DNA of 64,000 bases from Cystobacter ferrugineus (GTDB lineage Bacteria; Myxococcota; Myxococcia; Myxococcales; Myxococcaceae): positions 26,202-90,201 of the forward strand of contig NZ_MPIN01000023.1 of assembly GCF_001887355.1 (NCBI RefSeq), given 5' to 3'. Positions 31,023 to 39,214 of this stretch are shown piece by piece. Positions within the stretch are counted from its first letter, which is position 1; every line of letters starts with the position of its first letter. The translations under genes were made by a program, and so were the position numbers. Under the pieces are notes generated by a model. That model was not told where the DNA came from, searched no databases, and saw only the letters and a program-made list of their open reading frames with translations.

Positions 31023-31991
31023 ATGACGCGCCTCATCGCCTTCGGAGAAGCCCTGGTGGACATGCTGTCCAGCCGCCTGGGCGCCTCCACCGAGAAGGAA
31101 ACCTTCACGCCGTACGCCGGAGGAGCCCCCGCCAACGTGGCCGTGGCCTGCGCGCGGCTCGGAGTGCCGAGCCTCTTCGTCGGCATGCTGGGCCGGGATC
31201 AATTCGGCGACTTCATCCTCGCGGAACTGGCCTCGCACGGCGTGGACGTGAGCCACGTCGAGCGCACCAGCGCGGCCAAGACGGCCCTGGCCTTCGTGTC
31301 CCGGGATGCCTCGGGAGATCGCCGCTTCGACTTCTACCGGCCGCCCTCGGCGGACCTGCTGTACCGGCCCGAGCACCTGCCCGCGAACCTGTTCGACGCC
31401 TCGTCCATCCTCCACCTGTGCTCGAACACGCTGACGGAAGAGGCCATCACCACCACGACCTTCGCGGTGGCGGATGAGGCCGCGAAGGCGGGAGCGATGA
31501 TCAGCGTGGACGCCAACATCCGCGCCAACCTGTGGCCGGACCACCGCGTGGACACCGCGCGGGTCACCGCGCTGCTCGACCGGGCCCAGTTGATCAAGCT
31601 GGCGCGCGAGGAGCTGGAGTTGCTGCGGGGGGACGAGCCCGAGGAGCGCTGGCTCCAGGCGCGTCTGGCCGCCGGGGCCGCGCTGGTCATCATCACCGAT
31701 GGAGGCGAGCCGGTGACGGCGGTGACCGCGCACACCCGTATCCAGGTGACGCCGCCCAAGGTCCAGGTCGTCGACACCACGGCGGCCGGGGATGCCTTCA
31801 TCGGAGGGTTTCTCTCGACGGTGGTGGATGCGCGGCTCAACCGGAAGACCCTGGCGGCCTGGGCCTCCGATACGGCGCTCGTGCGCCAGGCACTGGGGTT
31901 CGCGAGCCGGTGCGGTTCATTCACCGTCACCCGGCCGGGCTCCTACGCCGCGCTGCCCGGGCGCGAGGACCTGGCGGCCCTGCGCTCCTGA
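31023..31991 (+). CDS. Fructokinase (PfkB/ribokinase family)
   Basis: A 322-residue sugar kinase. It opens RLIAFGEALVDML, has the PfkB substrate loop PYAGGAPANVAVACARLG and ends with the catalytic signature DTTAAGDAFIGGFLS, in which the Asp is the base. It would phosphorylate the fructose made by the upstream dehydrogenase. The start at 31023 gives the normal N terminus and sits 14 bp after the previous stop. A strong hairpin follows the gene and ends the operon. Confidence 0.92.
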   Translation: MTRLIAFGEALVDMLSSRLGASTEKETFTPYAGGAPANVAVACARLGVPSLFVGMLGRDQFGDFILAELASHGVDVSHVERTSAAKTALAFVSRDASGDRRFDFYRPPSADLLYRPEHLPANLFDASSILHLCSNTLTEEAITTTTFAVADEAAKAGAMISVDANIRANLWPDHRVDTARVTALLDRAQLIKLAREELELLRGDEPEERWLQARLAAGAALVIITDGGEPVTAVTAHTRIQVTPPKVQVVDTTAAGDAFIGGFLSTVVDARLNRKTLAAWASDTALVRQALGFASRCGSFTVTRPGSYAALPGREDLAALRS

Positions 31992-32002
31992 GCAGAGCCG
32001 AG

Positions 32003-32031
32003 CCCTCGCCCTCTCGAATGGAGGGCGAGGG
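32003..32031. terminator. Rho-independent-type hairpin ending the polyol operon
   Basis: Perfect 11-base stem CCCTCGCCCTC / GAGGGCGAGGG with a 7-base loop, 11 bp after the fructokinase stop and 6 bp before the stop of the convergent lipoprotein gene, so it can serve both strands. There is no long T-run. Confidence 0.75.
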
Positions 32032-32036
32032 TCCGT

Positions 32037-32321
32037 CTAACGCTGGGGCAGGCTCTCACCGGAGTCGACGGCACCGTCCGGGTTGGGCGCGTTGGCGGGA
32101 GCGGCCGGGGTGCCCGGGTTGCTGAGTGGATCGCCGTCGATGCCATTGGGCGCATTGGGGATGTTGCGGTCCGGGTTCGGATCCAGCCCCGAGCCTCCGA
32201 TGCCTGGAGTCGAGGTGGGCGTGGGTGGCTCCGTGTCCCGGGTGGCCGTGGTCGCGCATCCCGAGCCGAGTGCCACCGCACCCGTGAGCAGACCCGCCAG
32301 CAGCAGTTTCGTCTTCGTCAT
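32037..32321 (-). CDS. Small lipoprotein of unknown function
   Basis: A 94-residue protein with a type II signal peptide (MTKTKLLLAGLLTGAVALGSGC, lipobox LGSGC then ATT). The mature part is only about 70 residues, rich in Pro, Gly, Asn and Asp (PNAPNGIDGDPLSNPG), with no fold visible and probably disordered. It is likely anchored in the outer membrane. The upstream 114 bp separate it from a divergent secreted-protein gene. Confidence 0.75.
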   Translation of the reverse strand: MTKTKLLLAGLLTGAVALGSGCATTATRDTEPPTPTSTPGIGGSGLDPNPDRNIPNAPNGIDGDPLSNPGTPAAPANAPNPDGAVDSGESLPQR

Positions 32322-32435
32322 GGCCTTCCCTCCCATGGTGGGATGTTAAATGTGGGGCGTTGCCGAGCCACGGACAGCGAGTGCTTGCCTGGTGGGCCGC
32401 TGCTGACCTCGCGCATCCCCTATCATCGAACCCTC

Positions 32436-33542
32436 ATGCGCCTTCGCTCTCCGCTCATCTGGTTCGCAGTCGCGGCAGTCCTGCTCCCGCTGACGGTGGG
32501 CGCCGAGCCCCCACCGGTGTCCCTGGAGGAGGCACTCCGCCAATCCCCCACCGTTGTGCTCGGCCAGGTCGAGAGCATGGACCGCCGCGGCGAGCGTCAA
32601 CTCTTCACCCTCCAGGTGGAGCATGTCGCGCGGGGTGAGCTGCCCGATGTCATCACCTTCGACGCCGAGCCCCCCAAGGGGGAGCGCCCTTTCATTGGAC
32701 TCGGGACGAGGATGATCGCGTTCCTCGAGCCAACCACCCAGGAACAACCTCGCTTCCGGCTCGCCCTCGGTGGCGCCGCAGCGCTGAGGGTCATCAGGGA
32801 CAAGGTCCATGCCACGTTCTCCGTGGAGGAAGGCCCGTGGTTACAACTGTGCGGCGCCTCGCCCCCAGACGAGCGCAGGGCATGCAGAGTACCGCTCGAC
32901 CGGTTCTTGAGCGAGGCGGGGCTGCGCCCCTTCACCCCGTCCAGAGAAGCAATCTTCCGCGTCCTCCAACCCCCACAATGCAAGCCCTGTAACCTGGAGG
33001 GACAGTTGCACAAGAGCGATGCTCCGGATTTGAAGGATTGTGGGACCGCACCGGAGCAGGGCACCACCCCCCATATCCTTCAGTGCGTGCGAGAGTCCCT
33101 GAAGGGACGTACCCCCTTCCTGGTACGTGTGCCTCGCCACGATGGGGTGGATTTATTCGCCTTGGACACCTTCGTGTCGGACGGGACCCATTTCCGTGAA
33201 ATATCTTTTTATCCCAGCATGGGAGTAGGACCTCGGTGCTCGGCCCTGGTGAGTCAGCGGCGCTGCGAATCACTCGTGATACGCGAATCGGACACGCCAT
33301 GGCTCCAATGCGAGACTCCAGGTAAGCACGAAGAACTTTGCTCCCAGAGCCGACGTATCGACGCGCTCGGGCCCGCCGAGAAGGTGTCCCGGTTGAGCTG
33401 CGACCCCGAAGGCCGGCGAGGCATGTGGCTCTGTGACGTGCTCCCAGCCGGAACCAGGTCGGGCAAGCACACCCCTCGCCATGACGGTCCGGACTTCATC
33501 TGCTCCACCCGGTCCAAGCGGATCTTCTGTCGCGAGGAATGA
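32436..33542 (+). CDS. Exported Cys-rich protein of unknown function
   Basis: A 368-residue protein with a signal peptide (RSPLIWFAVAAVLLPLTVGA, cut before EPPP). The first half (SPTVVLGQVESMDRRGERQLFTLQVEHVARG) looks like a beta-rich domain seen in myxobacterial exported proteins. The second half has a dozen or more Cys residues (QCKPCN, CETPG, LCSQS, CDVLPAG), suggesting disulphide bonds. It has no recognised family. The base composition is lower in GC than the operon upstream, and it borders the accessory islet. Confidence 0.65.
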   Translation: MRLRSPLIWFAVAAVLLPLTVGAEPPPVSLEEALRQSPTVVLGQVESMDRRGERQLFTLQVEHVARGELPDVITFDAEPPKGERPFIGLGTRMIAFLEPTTQEQPRFRLALGGAAALRVIRDKVHATFSVEEGPWLQLCGASPPDERRACRVPLDRFLSEAGLRPFTPSREAIFRVLQPPQCKPCNLEGQLHKSDAPDLKDCGTAPEQGTTPHILQCVRESLKGRTPFLVRVPRHDGVDLFALDTFVSDGTHFREISFYPSMGVGPRCSALVSQRRCESLVIRESDTPWLQCETPGKHEELCSQSRRIDALGPAEKVSRLSCDPEGRRGMWLCDVLPAGTRSGKHTPRHDGPDFICSTRSKRIFCREE

Positions 33543-33565
33543 AGCGGAAGCCCTACGTCATCAAA

Positions 33566-34369
33566 TCAATCCAGGAAGCGCCGTGACCACCTCCGGACCT
33601 CCTCCTGGGTAAAACCCATGGCGTTATAGAGGTTCCCCTGCTCCCCAGTCGTTTCAGTCAAGGGGAGTGGTTCCAACCAGGGTTCGAGCAGCCGTGCGAA
33701 TTCACGGTACGTTGGCAGATCGTGTCCCGAGGAACGGATGGACTCATCCGCACGGCGCAAGGGCCAATACAAGCGGAGCGCGAATCCAACATGACCCGAG
33801 GCGAATCGAAGCTGGGAAGCCATCTCCAAGGCAAGCTCTCGCACCTTCGTGGGCCCATGCTCATGCAGGTATTCGGTGGGAAGCGTCGCGAACAGGAGGC
33901 TCACTGTATCACGCGAGGGCGTGCGCCAGGGAATTCGAGCCTGGTAATGGAATTCATAGCCGTTGCGACTGCGAGGACCTCCATCCAAGATCACTCGCGT
34001 CGCGTAACCCCGCTTCTCCATCCGATCGGCGATGTCTTCGGGAAGTTCTTCAATGAACCGGAACGGACGGTCGGACGAGAGAAGTCGACGAACGTAGCTC
34101 CATCGCTCCACAGTCAAGGCATCGCCTTCGTCGTCATTAGTGAATGAATGTCGAATGGTTTTAGGACCCTCCCCCACCCCGCGCATGTAGACCTCGACAG
34201 CGTGGCGCACCCCCTCTGCGATCTCGGGGTGATCGTGCGGAAGGTAGAAGGCGAAGCGGATCACGTCCCGCGCGAGCAACTCCCTTCTCAGTCGGGGCAG
34301 TTCCCCACTCCACAAGCGATGACGCACGGGAGGCAGGCACCGATAGCGAATACGAGGAGGGCGAATCAT
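33566..34369 (-). CDS. DUF3396/TsiV-like immunity-type protein, probably internally shortened
   Basis: A 267-residue protein whose first 200 residues carry DUF3396 hallmarks (VSLLFATLPTEYLHEHGPTKVRELALEMAS followed by FASGHVGFALRL) and whose end (LPTYREFARLLEPWL..RRWSRRFLD) also matches the family C terminus. The block recalled between these parts in typical members, containing FRYPGMD and LTFLGQPVLGELGG, is absent, so about 90 residues seem to be deleted in frame. DUF3396 (TsiV) members neutralise type VI or polymorphic toxins. No toxin gene is adjacent, so this is an orphan. Its ATG follows GAGGGGTT, 12 bp after the xylB fragment. Confidence 0.65.
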   Translation of the reverse strand: MIRPPRIRYRCLPPVRHRLWSGELPRLRRELLARDVIRFAFYLPHDHPEIAEGVRHAVEVYMRGVGEGPKTIRHSFTNDDEGDALTVERWSYVRRLLSSDRPFRFIEELPEDIADRMEKRGYATRVILDGGPRSRNGYEFHYQARIPWRTPSRDTVSLLFATLPTEYLHEHGPTKVRELALEMASQLRFASGHVGFALRLYWPLRRADESIRSSGHDLPTYREFARLLEPWLEPLPLTETTGEQGNLYNAMGFTQEEVRRWSRRFLD

Positions 34370-34383
34370 TCAACCCCTCTCTC

Positions 34384-34606
34384 ACCGCTCCAGCCGGAGG
34401 GCGGGATACAAGCGGCGCCAGCGGGCGTACTCCTCGGCGTAGCGGGGAACGAGCGCGGCGTCAGGCTCCACCACCCGGGCCACCGGCGGCGGCACGGGGA
34501 GCGTGAATGGATCCTCTCCCGTCGCCGCGAGCCGTCCCAGCCGCGCCGCTCCGAACGCGCCTCCGAAATCGCCCTCGGCATGCACATCCAGCGGCCGGTC
34601 GAGCAC
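34384..34606 (-). pseudogene. xylB': Duplicated 3' end of the xylulokinase gene
   Basis: About 223 bp that repeat the last 75 codons and stop region of the intact xylB (36573-36796) in the same orientation. The reading LDRPLDVHAEGDFGGAFGAAR to the C-terminal ER is preserved, with a stop at 34382. Roughly ten or so bases differ, most of them near the 3' end. The match stops abruptly at 34606, 8 bp from the DUF4276 stop. It has no start codon of its own except a GTG inside DUF4276, so it is a remnant. It marks one boundary of the inserted cassette. Confidence 0.9.
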
Positions 34607-34613
34607 GAATGTC

Positions 34614-35246
34614 TCAGGGTGCACCCGAGTTGGCGGATGCCATTTCGCTGAGCGCGATCCGTAGAGACTGGAAGCTCCGAGACAGATTCCGAGAAGGAAC
34701 CATGTGCTCGCCGACCGCTCGGGCCACCTCTATCTTCCGCAGCCCGGTCTTGAAATAACCTGCGTTCTTGAGCACATGCTCAAAGGCTTCCCATGTACCG
34801 CCCGCGATACCATCGGGATCGCGGTATCTGGCTTGAGCGGGAACGGTTGGCTTTACCCGCGGATATGCAGTTCGGACAGCATCCCAGTCTCCGAAATACC
34901 AAGCCTCAAGTTCCTCGATCGCAACTCGATTGACGACAGCGTAGACTTTCTTCTTGGGTGATGACCTCGTGGAGAGGCCAGCCTCCAAGGCGAGACTTTC
35001 AAGCTTGCGCTTGAGCTCAACACAGTCGTCATCATCGCGGTCCACCACCACCACGATACGCCACGTCTCTGGGAGCCAGCTCGCATAACCCCGCAAGCGC
35101 TCCGGAAGTCGCATCAACAATTCATCCTTGCATTGGTGAGGGTAGACCTCGAATGAAGTGTCGCCGAGCATTCGTGGCAGAACAAGCCGCAGGGCCGCCT
35201 CCATAGAGGGTTCCTCAACAAACACCTCTACATGTTCGACGCTCAT
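34614..35246 (-). CDS. DUF4276 family TOPRIM-like protein
   Basis: A 210-residue protein. Strand 1 ends with the acidic [12 protein letters not shown] (E11, E12); strand 3 gives the metal-binding run [10 protein letters not shown] (D69, D71-D74); [14 protein letters not shown] (111-124) is the DUF4276 hallmark. This is the TOPRIM fold of OLD nucleases and PARIS AriB, suggesting a metal-dependent nuclease. The first acidic position differs from the usual EGxTE form. The ATG overlaps the stop of the ATPase gene (ATGA), so the products are probably made in fixed ratio and act together. Base composition is visibly lower in GC than neighbours (around 53 percent in 34921-34980). Confidence 0.78.
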   Translation of the reverse strand: MSVEHVEVFVEEPSMEAALRLVLPRMLGDTSFEVYPHQCKDELLMRLPERLRGYASWLPETWRIVVVVDRDDDDCVELKRKLESLALEAGLSTRSSPKKKVYAVVNRVAIEELEAWYFGDWDAVRTAYPRVKPTVPAQARYRDPDGIAGGTWEAFEHVLKNAGYFKTGLRKIEVARAVGEHMVPSRNLSRSFQSLRIALSEMASANSGAP

Positions 35247-36496
35247 CCCCGTCCCCCCTTTTTCCGCGGGGCCCCCGCGTTTACCAGGGGATCGCCGACA
35301 CCAAACCTGCCCTCGAGCCATAGATGACCCATGGACGCACCAGCCTCGACAAACTGGGGCACCCCTTGGATGTCTGACGCCCGAATGGCCTGGGAATAAC
35401 CTTGCTCGTTGCGGTAGAGGACACGGACCTCCTCCGGCTTCAAGGCATTGAGGAAGAACGGCGAATGCGTGGTCACCAGGAGCTGTGAACGCTCGGTTGC
35501 GGCCCTGCATTCCTCCGCGAGTTCGGGCAGAAGGCGCGGATGCAGGAAGTTCTCGGGCTCCTCGATGCCCACGAACTGAGGAGGCTCGGGATCATGCAGC
35601 ACCGTGAGGTAGGCGAGTAGCTTGAGCGTTCCATCCGATGCAAAGCGCGACAGCACCGGGCGCTCGAAAGGCGCATCCTTTATCTGCAGAAGCAGACGGC
35701 CGTCCGGCATGGGTTCCGCCAATACCTTCTCAAGGCGCGGTACCCGGCGTTGGAGGATCGCGAAGATCTGTTCCAGATGACGCGGATGTTGTTCCTTGAG
35801 GTACTGGATGACGTTCGGAAGGTTATCGCCAGTCTTGCTGAGGCGCTCCTGGGGCCCAGCTTCGGGTTGCCCACGGGTGTCGTCGATCGACAGGTAGGAG
35901 ACGTACCAATCGGTGATGAACTCACGGAGCGCAGCGACCCGTGGATGCGCGGCAAACTGACCCAGCGTGTTGACGGCAATCAGGTCGGGCGACCGTAGCG
36001 GTGTCTCCTTGCGTTGCTCTTTCTCATCAGGAAGTTCGCCGCTAATGGCGTACCCCTGTCCATTCTTGTAGTCGAGAAAACGAAAGGGAGCACCATAGGA
36101 CCCTCGTTTCCATTGCAACCACTCCTCGGCAACGAACGGACCCTTGGCTCCTTCATCAAGCGCCAGGTGGTATGTGATGACGGGAAGTCCAGGGCGCTCC
36201 CTGTACTTGATTTCGATGACCACGGGGCCGTCCTGCCCGCGCGTCTTCAACTCCCTGGCTCGTCCACGGCGGTCCCATGCGTGGCGCAACCCGAATTGGA
36301 AGCACTCGGAGAGAAAATTGAAGACATCAAAGACGGTCGACTTGCCGCTGCCATTCGGCCCGAGGAGAGCAGTGAGTGGAGTGACATCCTTGAACTCAAC
36401 AGCCTTGAGGGCGCGGTAGTTCTCGACCCGCAGATACTCGATGCGTGGCGGCCCACTAGAACGGGGCTGCATTTTGGACTTGGTCTTACCAGCCAT
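35243..36496 (-). CDS. AAA/ABC-type ATPase (AAA15/AAA21 group)
   Basis: A 417-residue ATPase. Walker A is GPNGSGKST (46-54), the ABC-like signature [14 protein letters not shown] (about 284-297), Walker [14 protein letters not shown] with the catalytic Glu pair (312-313), and the switch His in [10 protein letters not shown] (H344). It has no membrane segment. This group powers OLD, Gabija, PARIS and retron effector systems, sensing foreign DNA or proteins and switching on a partner nuclease, here DUF4276. GGAGGAATC precedes the ATG. A 20-codon frame (36548-36486) overlaps its start and could be a leader. It lies 74 bp after the intact xylB stop. Confidence 0.88.
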   Translation of the reverse strand: MAGKTKSKMQPRSSGPPRIEYLRVENYRALKAVEFKDVTPLTALLGPNGSGKSTVFDVFNFLSECFQFGLRHAWDRRGRARELKTRGQDGPVVIEIKYRERPGLPVITYHLALDEGAKGPFVAEEWLQWKRGSYGAPFRFLDYKNGQGYAISGELPDEKEQRKETPLRSPDLIAVNTLGQFAAHPRVAALREFITDWYVSYLSIDDTRGQPEAGPQERLSKTGDNLPNVIQYLKEQHPRHLEQIFAILQRRVPRLEKVLAEPMPDGRLLLQIKDAPFERPVLSRFASDGTLKLLAYLTVLHDPEPPQFVGIEEPENFLHPRLLPELAEECRAATERSQLLVTTHSPFFLNALKPEEVRVLYRNEQGYSQAIRASDIQGVPQFVEAGASMGHLWLEGRFGVGDPLVNAGAPRKKGGRG

Positions 36497-36570
36497 CAGG
36501 CAGATTCCTCCGGAACAAGGGATGCCTCTTCAGGAGCTTGGGATCCATCGTTATTCTTCGGCCTTCCGAT

Positions 36571-38025
36571 TCAACGCTCCTGCCGGAGCGCAGGATAGAG
36601 GCGGCGCCAGCGGGCGTACTCCTCGGCGTAGCGGGGAACGAGCGCGGCGTCAGGCTCCACCACCCGGGCCACCGGCGGCGGCACGGCGAGCGTGAATGGA
36701 TCCTCCCCCGTCGCCGCGAGCCGTCCCAGCCGCGCCGCTCCGAACGCGCCTCCGAAATCGCCCTCGGCATGCACATCCAACGGCCGGTCGAGCACGCTCG
36801 CGAGGATCTTCAACCAGAGGGGTGAGCGCGAGCCCCCACCCACCGCCGACGCCCGCTCCACCCGCGTCCCCGCATCGGCCAGCACCCGCATGCAGTCCGC
36901 GACGGCATACGCCACGCCCTCCATCACCGCTTGCGTCAGCGCCTCGCGCCCATCCCCGTGCGCCAGTCCCACGAAGGCCCCGCGCGCTCCGGCGTCGTTG
37001 TGTGGCGTGCGCTCCCCCGACAGGTAGGGAAGGAACTTCACCGGCGACGGCGCCCGCACGCGCTCCCCCACCGCGGCGATGAGCGAGGGGGCCGGCTCGC
37101 CCAGCAGCGCCGACAGCCACTCCAGGCTCGCCGCTGCGGACAGGATGACGCCCATCTGATGCCACGTGCGAGGCACCGCGTGGCAGAACGCATGCACCGC
37201 ACCCTCGGTGTTCGGAGAGAAGCGCGCATTGGAGACGAACAGCACCCCCGAGGTGCCCAGCGACACGAACGCCGCCCCGGGCTTCACCGCGCCAATGCCC
37301 ACCGCGCTCGCCGCGTTGTCCCCTCCCCCTCCCGCCACCACCGGAGCACGGTGCATGCCCCAGCGCCGCGCGAGCTCGGGCCGCAGCCGGCCAGACGACT
37401 CCGAGCCCTCCACCAGGCGCGGCATGTGCTCGCGCGTGAGCCCCGTGGCCGAGAGCAGCGCATCGGACCAGTCCCGCTTCGCCACGTCGAGCCACAGCGT
37501 TCCCGCCGCGTCCGACATCTCGGAGACGTGGTCGCCGATGAGGAACAGCCGCAGGTAGTCCTTGGGCAGCAGCACCTTGCGCGTCCTCGCGAACACGTCC
37601 GGCTCGTGCTCGGCGACCCAGAGCAGCTTCGGCGCGGTGAAGCCCGGCATGGCGAGGTTGCCGGAAATCTCTCGCGAGCGCGGGCAGCGCTCCTCCAGCA
37701 GGCGGCACTCGGCCTCCGAGCGTCCGTCGTTCCAGAGGATGGCCGGGCGCAGCGGCTTGTCATCCGCTCCGAGCAGCACCGCGCCATGCATCTGTCCCGA
37801 CAGCCCCATCCCCTCGACGGCCGCCAGGGCCTCCCGGTGAGAGGCGGACAGCTCGTCCAGCACGTGCTCGAGGGCACGCATCCAGGCGTCTGGCTCCTGC
37901 TCGGACCAGCCCGGTCGCGGCCGGGTGACCTCCAGGGCCGCGCTGGCGCTGGCGACGATGTGCTCGTGTCCGTCCACGAGCACGGCCTTCACGGATGACG
38001 TCCCCACGTCGATGCCCAGGTACAT
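36571..38025 (-). CDS. xylB: Xylulokinase
   Basis: A 484-residue FGGY-family kinase. It opens YLGIDVGTSSVKAVLVD (phosphate 1 loop with D6), then LSGQMHGAVLL and ILWNDGRS of the sugar site, and the C-terminal ATP site VERASAVGGGSRSPLWLKILA. It phosphorylates D-xylulose, feeding the pentose phosphate pathway. The product of D-arabinitol oxidation by the polyol dehydrogenase at 29.5 kb is D-xylulose, so the gene probably belongs functionally with that operon. Its last 223 bp are duplicated at 34384-34606. Confidence 0.93.
   Translation of the reverse strand: MYLGIDVGTSSVKAVLVDGHEHIVASASAALEVTRPRPGWSEQEPDAWMRALEHVLDELSASHREALAAVEGMGLSGQMHGAVLLGADDKPLRPAILWNDGRSEAECRLLEERCPRSREISGNLAMPGFTAPKLLWVAEHEPDVFARTRKVLLPKDYLRLFLIGDHVSEMSDAAGTLWLDVAKRDWSDALLSATGLTREHMPRLVEGSESSGRLRPELARRWGMHRAPVVAGGGGDNAASAVGIGAVKPGAAFVSLGTSGVLFVSNARFSPNTEGAVHAFCHAVPRTWHQMGVILSAAASLEWLSALLGEPAPSLIAAVGERVRAPSPVKFLPYLSGERTPHNDAGARGAFVGLAHGDGREALTQAVMEGVAYAVADCMRVLADAGTRVERASAVGGGSRSPLWLKILASVLDRPLDVHAEGDFGGAFGAARLGRLAATGEDPFTLAVPPPVARVVEPDAALVPRYAEEYARWRRLYPALRQER
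36573..36796 (-). repeat. xylB 3'-end direct repeat, intact copy
   Basis: Partner of 34384-34606 in the same orientation, about 95 percent identical by eye. The pair brackets the ATPase/DUF4276 genes, so one repeat plus the cassette forms a unit of about 2.19 kb. Confidence 0.9.
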
Positions 38026-38161
38026 GCGTCCTGCCCTCCTCCCGTGACGTTCTACCCGAGACGAGGCCCGGCCTGTTCAAGGGACCGCGCTCTGCTCGCT
38101 ACTCGTCACGCCCGGCTCCAGGTGGCCCCCACCCCGCGAGCCGTGCGTTAGAAACCCGGCC

Positions 38162-39175
38162 ATGAACGCCTACGAGATTCGCGATGGATTCGGACTGGAC
38201 AAACTGGTGCGCTGCGAGCGGCCAGACCCGCGGCCCGGCCCCTTCCAGGTGCGCGTGCGGGTGAAGGCCACGAGCCTCAACTACCGCGACCTGATGATGG
38301 TGCGGGGTCAATACAACCCGAAGCAGAAGTTGCCCCTCATTCCCAACTCGGACGGCGCCGGCGTGGTGGACGCCGTGGGTCCGGGCGTCACCCGCGTGAA
38401 GGTGGGTGATCGGGTGATGGGACTCTTCGCGCAGAACTGGCTCGCCGGCGAGCCCACACGCGCCTCACATGCCCAGACGCTCGGCGGGCCCCTGGATGGA
38501 GCGCTCTCCGACACGATGCTGCTCCACGAGGACGGCGCGGTGCCCACGCCCGCGTACCTGTCGGACGAGGAAGCCGCCACGCTGCCGTGCGCGGCCGTCA
38601 CCGCCTGGAGCGCCCTCGTCACCCAGGGCGCACTGAAGGCCGGAGACACCGTGCTGCTCCAGGGCACCGGAGGCGTCTCGCTCTTCGGGTTGCAGATCGC
38701 CCGGATGATGGGCGCGCGGGTGCTCCTCACCTCCAGCCGGGACGACAAGCTGGAGCGCGCCCGGGCGCTGGGCGCTCACGAGTGCATCAACTACGTGAGC
38801 ACGCCCGACTGGGACAAGGCGGCCCGGACCCTGACGGGCGGCGTGGGCGTGGATCATGTGGTGGAGGTGGGCGGCGCGGGCACGCTGGAGCGCTCGCTGC
38901 GCGCCGTGCGCACCGGTGGCACGGTGTCCGTCATCGGCGTGCTCAGCGGCGGCGCGGGCGCGGTGCCCGTCACCCCCATCCTCATGAACAACCTGCGCGT
39001 GCAGGGCATCTTCGTCGGCCACCGCCAGTCCTTCGAGGCGCTCAACCGGGCCTTCACCCTGCACGGCGTCCGCCCCGTGGTGGACCGCGTCTTCCCCTTC
39101 GCCGAGGCCCGCGCCGCCTTCGAGTACCTCCAGAGCGGCGCGCACTTCGGCAAGGTCGTCATCCGCATGGACTGA
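38162..39175 (+). CDS. Zinc-independent MDR alcohol dehydrogenase/quinone reductase
   Basis: A 337-residue medium-chain reductase. The N-terminal substrate domain has TSLNYRDLMMVRGQYN and PLIPNSDGAGVVDAVG; the cofactor domain has VLLQGTGGVSLFGLQIARMMGARVLLTSSRDDK, suggesting NADP preference by the Ser-Ser-Arg end. No structural Cys cluster for zinc is seen (residues such as GHE are missing), placing it near quinone oxidoreductases. The substrate is unknown. It is divergent from xylB with 136 bp between them. Confidence 0.88.
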   Translation: MNAYEIRDGFGLDKLVRCERPDPRPGPFQVRVRVKATSLNYRDLMMVRGQYNPKQKLPLIPNSDGAGVVDAVGPGVTRVKVGDRVMGLFAQNWLAGEPTRASHAQTLGGPLDGALSDTMLLHEDGAVPTPAYLSDEEAATLPCAAVTAWSALVTQGALKAGDTVLLQGTGGVSLFGLQIARMMGARVLLTSSRDDKLERARALGAHECINYVSTPDWDKAARTLTGGVGVDHVVEVGGAGTLERSLRAVRTGGTVSVIGVLSGGAGAVPVTPILMNNLRVQGIFVGHRQSFEALNRAFTLHGVRPVVDRVFPFAEARAAFEYLQSGAHFGKVVIRMD

Positions 39176-39190
39176 CGACCCCCAGGGGCT

Positions 39191-39211
39191 GCCTCCAGGA
39201 AGCCTGGAGGC
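39191..39211. terminator. Bidirectional hairpin between convergent genes
   Basis: Perfect nine-base stem GCCTCCAGG / CCTGGAGGC with a three-base loop, 15 bp after the oxidoreductase stop and 4 bp before the stop of the sigma-54 regulator. Confidence 0.65.
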
Positions 39212-39214
39212 GGC

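Noticed and set aside
34382..34624. A possible 80-residue protein from a GTG inside DUF4276
   Set aside because: It is the copied end of xylB without an active site or ribosome-binding site, so it was called a gene fragment.
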